64,000 nucleotides of DNA from Larix kaempferi (lineage: Eukaryota; Streptophyta; Pinopsida; Pinales; Pinaceae): positions 3,162,001 to 3,226,000 of the forward strand of contig BSBM01000186.1 of assembly GCA_027924585.1 (NCBI GenBank). Reading direction: 5' to 3'. The translations under genes and the position numbers were made by a program. Below are positions 35,698-47,310 of the stretch, piece after piece (position 1 is the stretch's first letter; every line of letters begins with the position of its first letter). The notes beneath the pieces were generated by a model, which saw only the letters and a program-made list of their open reading frames with translations, ran no database searches and had not been told where the DNA came from.

Positions 35698-36425
35698 GTT
35701 GGTTGAATACTTTAAGTTGGCAATAATTCCTCACGTTGTTTAAAAAAAAAACATAAAGGGCTGAAGGATACATAAAATCCGCAGAGAGAAACTCCCATAA
35801 AGGAAGACAAGACATTCCCCCATGGACCCAAAAAACCATAGCCTTTGGCACCAGTTTCCACTATGGCCTTTGTTAGAACCCACTCGCATCTCGTACCACC
35901 ATCCATCTCCTCAGCTAAATACTACAGCCTACTTGTACACTTACCACATGGAAGGAACACCCACTCACCCTTTCTCCCATGATGCCCTTTCCATGTGTCC
36001 CTCCCACCATGTCACCCCTTCCTCTATCCTCATCTGCATCCAAAGTCATAATTTTTTGTTATTGAAATTGCAAAAAACTTATAAATTTTACTAGAGTTAC
36101 AAAGAAACAATTTTAGATTTTTTTTTTAAATCATATATTTCTTTAAAAATTGCTAAAAACCATATGATCTGTAATAAAACTAAAATCTAAGAAGCATTAA
36201 TATTCTTAATAACACAAGCAAAAATGTTTATAATTTTATTTAAAACTCATAATTTTATGAGGAAACATTAAGATTCTTTACAACACAAGCAAAAATATTA
36301 ATAATTTTGCTTAAAAAATCATAATTTTGGGAAATTTTTTTTAAAAATAAGCATGCTATGGACCCTTCCAAATTCGATGTAAGCCAACCAATTTAGTGCC
36401 ATTCACATGGAAATGACACAAACCC
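35698..36425. other. Intergenic, with short direct repeat
   Basis: No recognisable gene. A phrase containing 'acaacacaagcaaaaat' recurs at about 36207 and 36277 within a diverged 70-bp duplication. An open frame on the minus strand near 35.65-35.9 kb has a hydrophobic stretch but matches no family I know. Confidence 0.5.
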
Positions 36426-36433
36426 TATTTATA
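36426..36433 (+). promoter_or_regulatory. Candidate TATA box
   Basis: TATTTATA, about 125 bp upstream of the ATG at 36559. A CCAAT-type element ('agccaaccaat', about 36383) lies 40 bp further upstream. Spacing is right for a plant promoter; activity is unproven. Confidence 0.35.
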
Positions 36434-36558
36434 CCATTGTTCCGACCAAATCTACTCCAGTAAATCATAATTTCTAATTCTGAGTTGGTCAACCTATTCT
36501 AAATTCATTTTATACATGGTTTACTTGTTTTTCAAAAATATTTCTGAGTTTTGCAACG

Positions 36559-36802
36559 ATGGCGTTGACTATTACTAAAATTACAAGAGCCATGAATTTT
36601 CTCCCCATCGCCTTATTACACGCACGGAATTCAAGCACCAAATATTTTACACAAATTCAGGATCAGGCTGGCATCAGATGATTTCTACAACCTCTCAAAG
36701 CAGAATATTCAACTTTATTACTTCGACAAAGCAGAAGTAGCAACAACATAGATTCTTCAAGGAATACTGATATTGTTAATGCCTTTTCTCCCTCCTCAAA
36801 CG
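36559..36802 (+). pseudogene. Possible first exon of a host gene, organelle-targeting-like
   Basis: From an ATG at 36559 the frame reads 'MALTITKITRAMNFLPIALL', rich in Ala, Thr, Arg and Leu without acidic residues, as in a mitochondrial or plastid transit peptide. It continues through 'FLQPLKAEYSTLLLRQSRS' and ends at a consensus splice donor (G|GTAAGT at 36802/36803). One in-frame TGA (near 36679) interrupts it, so it is either a pseudogene or uses a different start. A TATA-like box and a CCAAT element lie upstream. No second exon was identified: the next 600 bp contain a MITE, and after it only a short frame near 37.45 kb ('QVFEEVKKQGG'). The family is not recognised. Confidence 0.35.
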
Positions 36803-36940
36803 GTAAGTACCATTTATTTGTTGAGTTTGTGATCTGATGCAGACTTTCATTTTGATTTTGATTTTAATTTCCTGTGGAAAAAGGTACTTAGTTTTGTGTC
36901 CATGAAAATGAAGTGCAAGCTTATCCGGAAATTTGGGTAA

Positions 36941-37424
36941 AAAATGGGCCTCCTTAGGAAAATAATAAGAAAATAATAAAATAATAGTAGAGAGAGAGAG
37001 TAAAAAACTACTTTTTGGATCGTATTTTCAACTTATCTCCTTGTAGATTTACTCAAATTTAAAGTGGGAGGACTCGTTGGCTGCATAATTAAATTATGCA
37101 TCCAACGAGTACCCATGTTGCATACTTTTAATAGAGAAAACACGTCTTTTAATGTATTTTCAATTTTTCATGGTGTGGATGTTGTTAAAAGTATGCAACA
37201 TGGGTACTCGTTGGATACATAATTTAATTATGCATCTAGCGAGTCCTCCCGCTTGAAATTTGAGTAAACCTACAAGGAGATAAGTCGAAAATACGATCCA
37301 AAAAAGTAGTTTTTATTTTTTCCCTCCAATTTTTTTAGGTGCTCCCTTTTTTACTTTTAAAGCATTTTGATTGGCTAATACATGATGACATGGAATTTGT
37401 ATTATTTTTGGAAGGCCCATTTTA
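36941..37424. mobile_element. Foldback MITE
   Basis: Terminal inverted repeats 'aaaatgggcctcc' (36941) and 'ggaaggcccatttt' (ending about 37424) enclose 484 bp. Inside, two arms of about 130 bp (37005-37135 and 37183-37312) are nearly perfect inverted copies; for example 'gcatccaacgagtaccc' and 'gggtactcgttggatac' pair. The spacer is about 47 bp. Each arm also contains the palindrome 'gcataattaaattatgc'. No transposase is encoded. The target-site duplication is unclear because the flanks are A/T-rich, so the superfamily is not assigned. Confidence 0.8.
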
Positions 37425-38286
37425 AATTGAAATTTCCTCTAATGCGTATCATTCAAGTTTTTGAAGAGGTTAAGAAGCAGGGGGGACATTTCAATGGTAG
37501 ATGGCGCCTACACAGAAACAAAAATTAGGATTTACTCGCTCTCATCGGTGGTGCTTCTAGCTACCCAATTACATTCTTTTCAAAATTAAATAGGCAGTTG
37601 TTACGATGCCTTCTCTTCATTGCCATTAGTCAAAGTTTCTACAGTCAAAGCATCATAGCTGCTCACTACACACAATTTAGAATCTGGTACTTGCTTTTTG
37701 TTATTATTATGTGCAATGAGTACAACATTCATGGCTTAATCCGTACAATCACAGGGGGAAGCTCCTCATTCACCGTAGACACACGACGAAGGGGCAAGAG
37801 GAACTCCTCCCTTAAAATATGCCTTCGGCGTAATTAAATGCATGAATAATTACCAAAGTAATGGTTTGTAGTGCCCGCTCAATTGACATAATTTCCAAGA
37901 TGATTTAAATGGGATGACAAATAATTAGTTAAGTATTACACAACAACCAATTATAAAATAGGATTTTAGATTTCAAAAATTAAAAAATTAATTTTTTAAT
38001 TTTCAAAATATTTAGTTTAATAAATTATTTTTAGAAGTTTAGTAAAATATTATAATTTTTTTGAAAACTAATAAAAAATTATATTAGTTTGAATTACTAT
38101 ATATGTAGTTTTAAAAATATTTTTAATAAATAATTAATAGTTGTTTAATAGCTATTTTAGTTTTAGTTTTAAATTTTAAAATTAGTTTTTTTATTTTTTA
38201 ATAATGGTTTTGTTGTAATCACGACATTTTTTATATATTCCTAAAAATGATTAATTTTGGTTTTTAAGTTTTAAAAATTAATAATT

Positions 38287-38446
38287 ACTATATGCACTAA
38301 AGGTCTATAGAAGCCAAAGTACATTTCATTTAAAAATGAGAAGGCATGTAATAATAAGTAGGGACACTTGTGTACTTATTATCAGTAACACAATGTACAA
38401 AAGTGATAATATTCATTATCATTAATGAAACCTTTAGTACAAATAC
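38287..38446. repeat. Possible small foldback element
   Basis: 'tgcactaaaggt' near 38292 and 'acctttagtaca' near 38430 are inverted copies with one mismatch. Weaker inverted similarity lies inside ('cacttgtgtac' and 'gtacaaaagtg'). It could be a short MITE; no clear target-site duplication. Confidence 0.3.
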
Positions 38447-39981
38447 CACATGTCAAGCTAGGAAAAAACATGAATTTTTAAAATTTAAATTAATATTTTG
38501 TTTAAACAATTTCACATACCACGAGTAATTTGTCACTTCATAGCTTTTAGCCAATCATAAAATAAAAATATATATATTTTTAAATTCTACAAAATAATTT
38601 ATATTTTCAAAATATTAAGTTTAATATATAAATATTAGAAAACTTTGAAAAACATTATAATTTTATTTGGTATTAATATAAAAGTCAAACTTGTTTATGA
38701 CCAACTAATCACTATAGTCCCTTGGCAGGGACTAATAAGTGGAAATTAAATGAAAATAATTTTAAAGTGGAAAGTAAGGGAAAATGAAACTTTGAAAATA
38801 TACTAAAATATTATTATATGTAATTAAACGATAACAAAAATATCAAATATTGTAAAAAAGTAATAAATTTTAATTTGAAAAAATAAAATGTGAATGATAA
38901 AAGGAGTTACACAATTTCTAAAATGTTGTGGGATGAAATAATTTGCAATCTTTGTATGCTAATAAGAAGGACAATGATGTAAGTGGGTTTATCCCAAGTA
39001 ATTAAGGATTGGAGTATTATTATCCCCACATTATATTAACGTTTAGTAAAATTTGTTTCCCTGGGGTTAAAAATAGATGGTAAATGGGTGTACTGTTAAA
39101 GCACTCCTTACGTTAGGTCACAGGTTCTTAACTCCATGGGCACTAACTTAAAAAAAAGAAGAAAACTTCAATGAGTGCTCCACCGATTATTATCATGCCC
39201 CCTTTCATGATATATGAAATCAGGCGACTATTTTGTAGATGTGCTAGATGAAGAAATTGTATCATGATGGTGTTACTAGAAATTATCATGTCTCTATTTC
39301 ATGAGCTATGATGTAGCTGAGTTTTGGACTGTTCTAGAGGTATATAGGGTTTCAAGTCTGATATAAGATCAAATTCATAAATGATAGTTGATTGAAGAAC
39401 TCGTCTTGAAATAGAATATATGAATACACAAGAATATATGTGATGTTGAAAAATGATTTTTAATTTTGTATTTTGAATTATCATGGATGTATAAAAAAAC
39501 TGATGTTTTAATATTGAGTTTGATGGATTGGACTAGTTTTTATGATCGGATCATAAATTACAATTGAAGGACATGCTAATGAAGGCATATGAAGAATGTA
39601 ACTATATTTTTATTAATATATATATATATTTTAATTTCCAAGCTAAAAAAAACATTGATAATGTTACAAGCGTAAATTTTGAAATCTTCAAAACATTTTT
39701 AAAATAAATTGATCAATAAAAAATCCTTGGATGTAGAAAGTGAAGGAGGGAAAATGGAACACAAGGAGCAGCAAGCAAAGTAGGTGGCCCAACTATGTGG
39801 AGGATGCTAAAGAAAATTATAGATATTTCATCCAATGATTAAAAAGAGATATGGCAGTGATGATTTATTGTTTAATTGCATGGGTTTTTATGAACTCTAG
39901 GGTATCATTTAGTTTTTTGCATGCAGATTAATGAGTTTGTAGGGTGGTGAACTTCCTGGTAGTACGAGAGTTTATTTACCC

Positions 39982-40734
39982 ATGAGAGGGTCTTACTTCG
40001 CAATGACGGTGCAATTAATTCTAAAACCTATAGTTCTGAGATATAACACTGTGGATTGGGGTGCTATTGTAGGGTTTGTTGCTCGAGAGAGTGGGGTCTG
40101 TAGTTTATGTGTGGGTATCTTGGATGGAAACATTAATTTCCTGAGACAGGTGATAGAAATGGAAACTAGGGGTTGTCAGGAGATTCAAAAGGGGAAAGGG
40201 AAGGTCACCGAGACTTCTCCCTAGATTACTAGAGAGCGAAGCTGTGCGGCAGAGGCCGCAATTTTTTTTCAAAATTGCATCCCAAAGGATATTTAAGAGG
40301 AAATTGCGGAGGTAGAGCACAGTCTTTAGGAAGAATTACAAATTGAGAATCCTACTAACTAATTTGATGTTTTAGCTGAGTGGGTGCAATATCTAGGTAC
40401 TACGAGGGGTCGCTTAGCCTTGCACGAAAGAGCGATGGCTCCTTTTTGGGTGATGAAGGGTATTTTGGCCAAGGTTCTCATGGATAAGAGAGCCAAAGAT
40501 CAAGGTGAAAAGGAGTAGATGAGCGATAGGAAATACCACAATGTTTATTGTCATCTAATGCAAAAGAAAATAGATGTTATTATGAGCAAGCTCGAATTCA
40601 GGTTTTCCCCACCTCCGCCTCTAGACGCGGGTGTCTCCCCGCTGGTGCAGTTGCCTTCGGAGGTGGATGGCTCGTCAGCAAGTAAGCAAGCTCAAGGATC
40701 GCTGAAGGAGAATGATCGGGATCCTAGATGTTAG
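39982..40734 (+). pseudogene. Decayed reading frame, family unrecognised
   Basis: Two plus-strand frames (39982-40224 and 40519-40734) are linked by 295 bp that reads protein-like in between but carries stops ('LAEWVQYLGTTRGRLALHER' near 40373-40432). The GC content is higher than in the flanks, and the last part has a Pro-rich segment ('FRFSPPPPLDAGVSPLVQL'). After the final stop a long T-rich 3' region follows. I do not recognise the protein; a decayed retroelement or processed host sequence would both fit. Confidence 0.3.
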
Positions 40735-42922
40735 GGTTTAATCTTAAATATTTCTTCTTTTCCTCTCTTCTTATGTTTAGTATGTGAGTCATTATAGGTG
40801 AGAAGTTGTGTTCAAGTTATGTTTTATGTTGTTAATTGGTGTCTTGGGTCTCTTGTTAGTTGAATAGTTTTGTTAGTTCTGAACTCTTTAGTTGTTGGAA
40901 TATTTGTAATGGACATGGTTATGCTTTCAAATGTGGTCTCGGCTCTATTGTGAAGAACGAATGGATATGTTAAGTCTACTACAGGGCTTGTATGTTGCTT
41001 TTTACCACAACAAAAGATGGTTATGCGAGAGAGCAGTTAAGGACTGTGGTTCTTTAGTTTCTTTAGTAAACTATTATCCTTGTTGAAGCAACAACTCTTA
41101 GATGATTTAACTTTCTTATGTTAATATAATTCTATCTTACTTTAAAAAAATGATCAATAAAAAATCTTTGACATACTAGTCATATCCACGTCACTCCAAA
41201 GTATTATCAAAGTAAAACAAAGACGCTCTTTTATAATTTTAAGTAAGAAACTATTAAAGCTATTAAATATCACCTATTGAGACATTCATAATTATCGTAA
41301 CACATCAAGTTATTTGAATGTGAATATAATAATGGGTAAGACAATAATAATTATTAGCATTTACTAAAACAACTTCAAACTAATAAACATACACTTTTAA
41401 ACACAAGCTATTTAAAATTATAGTTTAAGATACATGCTTTATTACTACAATCTGTGCTTTATATATTTAAATAGTACATATCAATTTAGTTTAGCCTCGA
41501 AAGAGGAAAGGAGATTGTGTGCTAATCACTTTTTGAAAGGGATGATGTACTAATCATTTTGAAAAATTATAATCAATAACAATTAAAAAAATGGAGGGTG
41601 GATCCTATGGATGCCATTAGTAAATGGATAGAGGATAGAAAAATATGAAAGATGTATATAAAAATTTGGCTCATGAGCCCAAGTGGACGATAGAAGAATA
41701 TGAAATATGTATATAAAAATTTTGCTCATGAGCCCAATCATGACATGTTAGTTGACATGTAACATGGGAAAAATAAACACGAACACGATTTGTGAACAAA
41801 AATGTGTGCACGATTTGTAGACCAAAAACACGTGCGTGATTTATTGAACATGGTATAAACCCCCAAAATCGGTCTGTGAACATCCATTTCTTCCAAAGCG
41901 ATGATTTGGAAAGTATCAATGGGGAAAATAGGCAGAATGTGATCCCGATTACACCTCCTAGAGGTGATTCAACCAACAATTTCAAGTGCAATAGGTAATT
42001 TTACCAATATTTTCTATCAATTTCTCACTAAATAAATGAATTAAATACCAATAAATTTCCTCAATTCCACATCATCACATGAATAACATGGTTATTGAGT
42101 TGATAATCATGCCATAGAATTTAATCCACTAAATGATTCTTCAAGGCTTTGGTAAATGAGGAGGATTCTAAGAAGATTGCAAACTTGAAAAACCTAGGCA
42201 AAAGGATTTCCAACCAAGAGGGCATGCAACAAAAATTGTGGAGCATTATCCTTTACTTTGAAAAAATCACGTAAGTTGGCCATGAAAACTTGCACCAAAC
42301 TTGGCCGTCAAAAAATATTTGTGGAATATTTGTAATTGGAATTTATCCTTACTGGAGTTGATCAATTCCTTGACAACAATCACTAGAAACAACTCTCCAA
42401 GGCTATATGGAGACCTTTATGAATATTTCAAAGCCACTTGGGATGTGTCAATCTTGGTTCATTAATATTCTTAATGGAATAAATTTTGAAAAAGTATTTT
42501 ATCTCTCCTATTAACAGAGGCCTCATTATCTCACTGCCAATGTAGGATACTATGAGCTCATCCATAGATATAGAACCATCATATTGCTAGATGCATGCTA
42601 TTATATTTTAGTGAGGCCTTAGCATTAGCCCTGTAATATTCCGAGGAATAAATTCGCTTCTGAGGGGTTCATTCGTCCACCACAAAATATTCTACAGTTG
42701 CAAAGGTTCATCTTTTGAAAAGAGAAAAGGGATTGTGTTTTCATAGACATGGTGAGGGAGCACTTTAGAGTTTCCAGTTGTCGAGGAGTTCGTCAACCTC
42801 AACATTTTACGGTGTCTTAGGGAGGGGAAACTGTTGAACGCATATTGGAAACAACCAAAGACCAAGAGAAAGTGACAATTTTGTAGTGTTTTCTTTGAAA
42901 GGAATGCATATTGGCATATTGT

Positions 42923-42959
42923 TTCTTCTACCTTTGATCCTCCATCAAAGGTAGAAGAA
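42923..42959. repeat. Perfect hairpin, 16-bp arms
   Basis: Arms 'ttcttctacctttgat' and 'atcaaaggtagaagaa' are exact inverted copies separated by 5 bp (cctcc). No T run follows, and it is not next to a gene. Confidence 0.9.
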
Positions 42960-43713
42960 CCAACAAAAAAAATTCGGAAGGGAAGGCACTCAAACAAGTA
43001 TAATATCATACATTCCAGTGAAATCAATTTTAGATTTTTTAAAATTTCTTTTACAAATTTGTTGCAATTGACTAGAGAGCACCTACAATTTTTGAAAACA
43101 AATCAACATGACTTAATTTGTAATGTATCCATAAATTGGTCCTCTTAGGTAGAGGCTCATCCAAAACAAACTATAATACAAAAATCACCAACGTATTGAA
43201 ACTACTAAAGGTCATTTTCAAGCCAATTATTCTCATTCTCTCAAAAGATTACCTGTCGTATATCATTGGCAAGCGTGTTCACATTCTATACATAGTTCCA
43301 TAACCGGTCCTAGTTGTAGATTATGCACCAACATCATGAGAACGATAAGTCATTGTAGAGATCATAGTATAAGCAAGGGTGGATGTTCTAATGGGGGATT
43401 TTTACTTTTAATCTTTTGTTATTTATTCGAACAAATTCATGGAAAGTGAAACACACTCATAAGGTTGCACACTTGTTAATCAATTGAGATGAGGTAGAGT
43501 TCATGGTTCCACCTCACTTGAACTAACAAAACAAATACCTATCGATTCCATTGATCCCTCTAAACCTAACAATAATAATAATAAATAAATTCAAAGTTAA
43601 AGAAACATACAAAGTTTCTTTTCCTTTCTTCATTGAATGGATGAACTATCTAAGAACTCAAGGCCATGTGTACACTCTAGCATACACATGTTGTTCATTG
43701 GAATTACCATTAT

Positions 43714-46700
43714 ACTCCTCCATCTCCTCCAACCCCTACTCCTCTTCAATCGCCCCTCATTCCTCATCCTCCACCTCCTCCTCACACTTTACCCTCTCCC
43801 CTCTGCCTCCTATAGCCCCACCTCAACCCCCCCTTTCCTCTCTCCCCTAACCCTATCCTCATCCTTCTCCTACCTCTCTCCACCTCCCCCTACCATCCAA
43901 TAACCTCCACCTCCACCTCTACCTCCCCTCCCTTTATCCCTCCCCTATGCCCCCTTTCCACCTCCCCTCCCCCCTCTACCCCTCCCCTCCCCTCCAATCT
44001 CCCCTCTACCCATCGTTTCCCATCCCCTCCACTCCTTTCCCTATCCTCCTCGGCTCTCCTCCTCCACCTCCTCCTCCTCCAGTCCCCCTACTACTACCTG
44101 CTCCCCCTCCCTTCCCCCCCTCCTCCTCCCTGAACCCCTCTTCACTCCCTTTCATCCCCACCTTCCAAACTGCCCCCCCCCCTCCCCCTCCTCCCCCCTC
44201 CTCTCCCCCTCCTACTCCTACTCCTCCCCCTCTCCTTCTACCTTCCCTATCGACCTCCTCCCACCCCACCCAACCTCTCCCTTCTCCCTCCCAGCATTCA
44301 TAATACTCCTCCTCATCACTCCCTTCACCTCCTCCCCTTAATCCTCCTCCTCGTCTTCCTCCTCCCTGTCTTTTGCCTCCACCTACACCTCCCACTCCTC
44401 CACCATCCTCCCTTTCCCTATCCCCCTCCTCCCAACCTCATAATGCCTCTCCTATTTCACCATCCCTCTCACTCCTCCTCTTCCCATCCTCCTCCTCCTC
44501 CACATCCTCCCCCCCCACCTCTCCCACTCCTCCACCTTCATCTCCTCCTCCTCCTTCTCATCCTCATGCTCTCTAATCTTCCCATTCCTCCCCCTATCCC
44601 CTCCCCTCCCATCATTCTCCTCCTCCCCCTCTCCCACTTCCCCTCCCCTCCCCTCCCCTTCCCCCTTCTCCTCCCCCTCTCTCACTTCCCCTCCCCTCCC
44701 CTCCACTCCCCCTCCCCTCCCCTCCACTCCCCCCTTCTCCTCCCTCTTTCCCTCTCCCATCCACCTGACTTCCTCCTCCTCTACCCTTTCCCCTCCCATC
44801 CCTCATTGCTCCTCCTTCCCCTCCACCTAACCGCTTGGAATCCTCCACCCCACCCCTCGACCCTATCCTCTCTTCAATCCCCTTGCCCCTGCCATCATCC
44901 TCCACCTCCCCCTCAACCATTTACCCTCCCCTACCCTCCCCTCACCATTATCCTCCCCCTTTCCCCCTCCCCTCCACCCCACTTCCTCCTCCTCCACCCT
45001 ATCCCCTCCCCTCCCTGCTTGAATGTCCCGCCCCTCCACCTAGCCTCTTGAAATCCTTCTCCCCACCTCTCCCCTCCCCTCCCCTCTCCTCTCTCCCATC
45101 CTCAAACCTACAATCCTTTTCCTCTCCCCCCCCTCCCCTCCTCCTTGTCCTCTCCTCCTCCACTCCCTCCTCTTCCCCCTTTCCCCCTCCCCTTCCCACG
45201 CTGTACTCCTCCTCTTCATCCTCCACTCAACTCTTCCTCCTCCCCTTCCCCAACCAACTTACACCCCTCCCCCTCTCAACTCACCCTCCCCTCCCTTCCC
45301 ATCCCCTCTTCCCTCTCCCCTCCTCAAACTTCTCCTTTTCTCCTCATGCCCTCCTTCCCCACTACACTCTTCCTCCTCTCCCACTCCTTCCCCCCACCTC
45401 CTCCCCCACTTCCTCTGTCAACCTGATCCCCCCTCTCCCCCACCCCTCCCATCTAATCCCCATCCTTGTTCCTTCCTCACTCATCCTCCTCCTCACCTTG
45501 TCCTTCACCCTTCCATCCCCCTCATCCCCCCCTCCCCTCCAGTAACCACTCCTTTCCCCTCCTCCTCCTCCTCCTCCTCTTCTTAGTCTCCTTCCCATCC
45601 ACCCTCCCATCCCTTCCCCCTCCTCCCCCTGACTCATCATCTCCCCCTCCTCCTACTCCTCCCCCTCTCCCTCTCCCTCACCTCTCCCATCATATCCCCT
45701 TCCCTCCCCTCCCCTCCACTTTCCTTTACCCCACCCCTCCTCCTCCTCCAACTCTCCTATCCTCTTCCCCATCCCCCATCTCCCCTCCAATCCCACTCCT
45801 CCTCCCCTCTACACCCCACCCTCCCCCTCCCACTCCTCATCCCCTTCCACCACCTCCCCTTAGTCCCTCTCCTCTTCATCTTCCTCATCACCTTCTTTCG
45901 CCTACACCTCCACCTCCCACTTATCCACCCCCCTCTCCCTTCCTCTCCCCCTCCTCCCACTCTACCAATCCCCTTCCTTCCCCATCCCTCTCCCATCTCA
46001 TATTCTTCCCCTCCTCCTCCTCCCCCTCCACCCCCCCACCACCCCCCCAAACCTCTCCCCATTCTCCACCTTCACCTCCTCTTCCACAGCCCTGTCCTCC
46101 TCCTTCACCCCCCCTTCCTCCTCTTCCTCCTCCTCATGCCTTCCCCTCCTCGCTCTATCATCGTCCTCCTTTATGCCTTCCCCTTTTCTACCTTGTCTCC
46201 CCCTACCCCTCACCTCCTCCTACTCTTCACTCTCTCCCTCTCCCTCCACTATCTCCTCCTCATCCCCTCCCCTCCCCTCCCCTCCCTCTCCCTATCCCCT
46301 CCCCTCCCTATCCTCCAATCCCTATCCCCTCCTCCTCTCCCCCTCCTCCTCTCTTGTTCCTCCTCTTGCTCACCTCCCTCCTCCTCCTCCTTCCCACCTT
46401 CCCTCCTCCTCCTCTCCCTATCCTACTCTCCCTCCTTCCTCCCCACCTCCTCCTCTCCCTTTTCCTCTCCTACTCTTCCACCCCATCCCCACCTCCCATC
46501 TCTTCCTCCTCGTCTCCCTCCTCTTCCCCCCTCCCCCTTCCGCTCTCCCTCCTCATTTCCTTCCTTTCCCTCCCCCCACCCTCTCCCTCATTTCCACCCT
46601 TATCTCTCAATCATCACCCCACTCCCTCCCCTCCTTCCTCCTCCCTATATCCCCCTCCCCTCTCCTCCCCCCTCATCCTCCCCCGCTCCCCATCTCTCAC

Positions 46701-47310
46701 TCCTCCTCCTCCTCACCTCCCTCCTCCTCCTCTCCCTCCTTCCTCCCCACCTCCTCCTCTCCTCATTTTCCTCTCCTATTCTCCCCCTTTCCCACCTCTC
46801 GTCCCTTCCTCCTCACCTCCCTCCTCCTTCTCCTCCTCCTCCAATCCCCCTTCCGCTCCCCCTCCCTCCTCCCCTCCCGTGCACACTCCTTTCCCATCCT
46901 CCTCCTCCTCTAATCCCCCTTTCACTCTCCCCCTCCTAGCCTCTAGTTCCCACTCCTTTCCCCTCCTCCTCCTCCTCCTCCTCTTCTTAGTCTCAAACCC
47001 ATCCCATCCCTTCCCCCCCTCCCTCCACCTCATCATCTCCCCCTCCTCCTACTCCTCCCCCTCTCCCTCTCCCCTCCCCTCCCCTCCCCTCCCCTCCCCT
47101 CTCCTTCACCCCTCCCCTCCTCCTCCTCCTCCCCTCTACACCTCGCCATCCCCCTCCCACTACTCATCTGCTTCCACCACCTCCCCTTAGTCCCCCTCCT
47201 CCTCATCTTCCTCATCCCCCTCTTTGTCCTACACCTCCACCTCCCACTTATCCACCCCCCTCTCCCTTCCTCTTCCCCTCCTCCCACTCTCAAAATTCCC
47301 TTCCTTCCCC
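43714..47310. repeat. 3.6-kb polypyrimidine tract (plus strand C/T)
   Basis: Almost every base on the plus strand is C or T, with scattered A and very few G. Local units are (CCTCCCCT)n, (CTC)n and (CTT/CCTCC)n variants. Higher-order repeats are visible: about 45,545-45,975 recurs at about 46,950-47,300 (shared 'ctcctcttcttagtctc', 'cctacacctccacctccca'), spaced 1.33-1.40 kb. About 46,390-46,560 recurs about 300 bp later ('ctccctccttcctccccacc'). Long open frames of up to 574 codons on both strands are composition artefacts: the plus strand translates to Pro/Ser/Leu only, the minus to Gly/Glu/Arg only. Confidence 0.95.

Larger units (their letters stand above)
37425..43713. other. Intergenic, mostly AT-rich
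   Basis: No intact gene is visible in about 6.3 kb. It contains a possible small foldback at 38287-38446, a decayed reading frame at 39.98-40.73 kb, a perfect hairpin at 42.92 kb, and a short direct repeat around 41640-41740 ('gctcatgagccca' twice). Several stretches (37.9-38.3, 38.5-38.9 kb) are extremely A/T-rich. Confidence 0.55.

Noticed and set aside
35654-35906. Minus-strand hydrophobic frame as the missing 5' exon of the sugar transporter
   Set aside because: It lacks the family N-terminal motifs and does not resemble any STP exon, although position and strand would fit.
42692-43027. 111-codon minus-strand frame as a gene
   Set aside because: Cys/Phe/Leu-rich without a recognisable motif, and it contains the perfect 16-bp hairpin; no promoter or splice context.
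43551-47190. Open frames of up to 574 codons (both strands) suggesting Pro-rich or Gly-rich proteins
   Set aside because: They arise because a C/T-only strand cannot form stop codons and its complement has very few; overlapping frames on both strands translate to Pro/Ser/Leu or Gly/Glu/Arg alone, with no domain.
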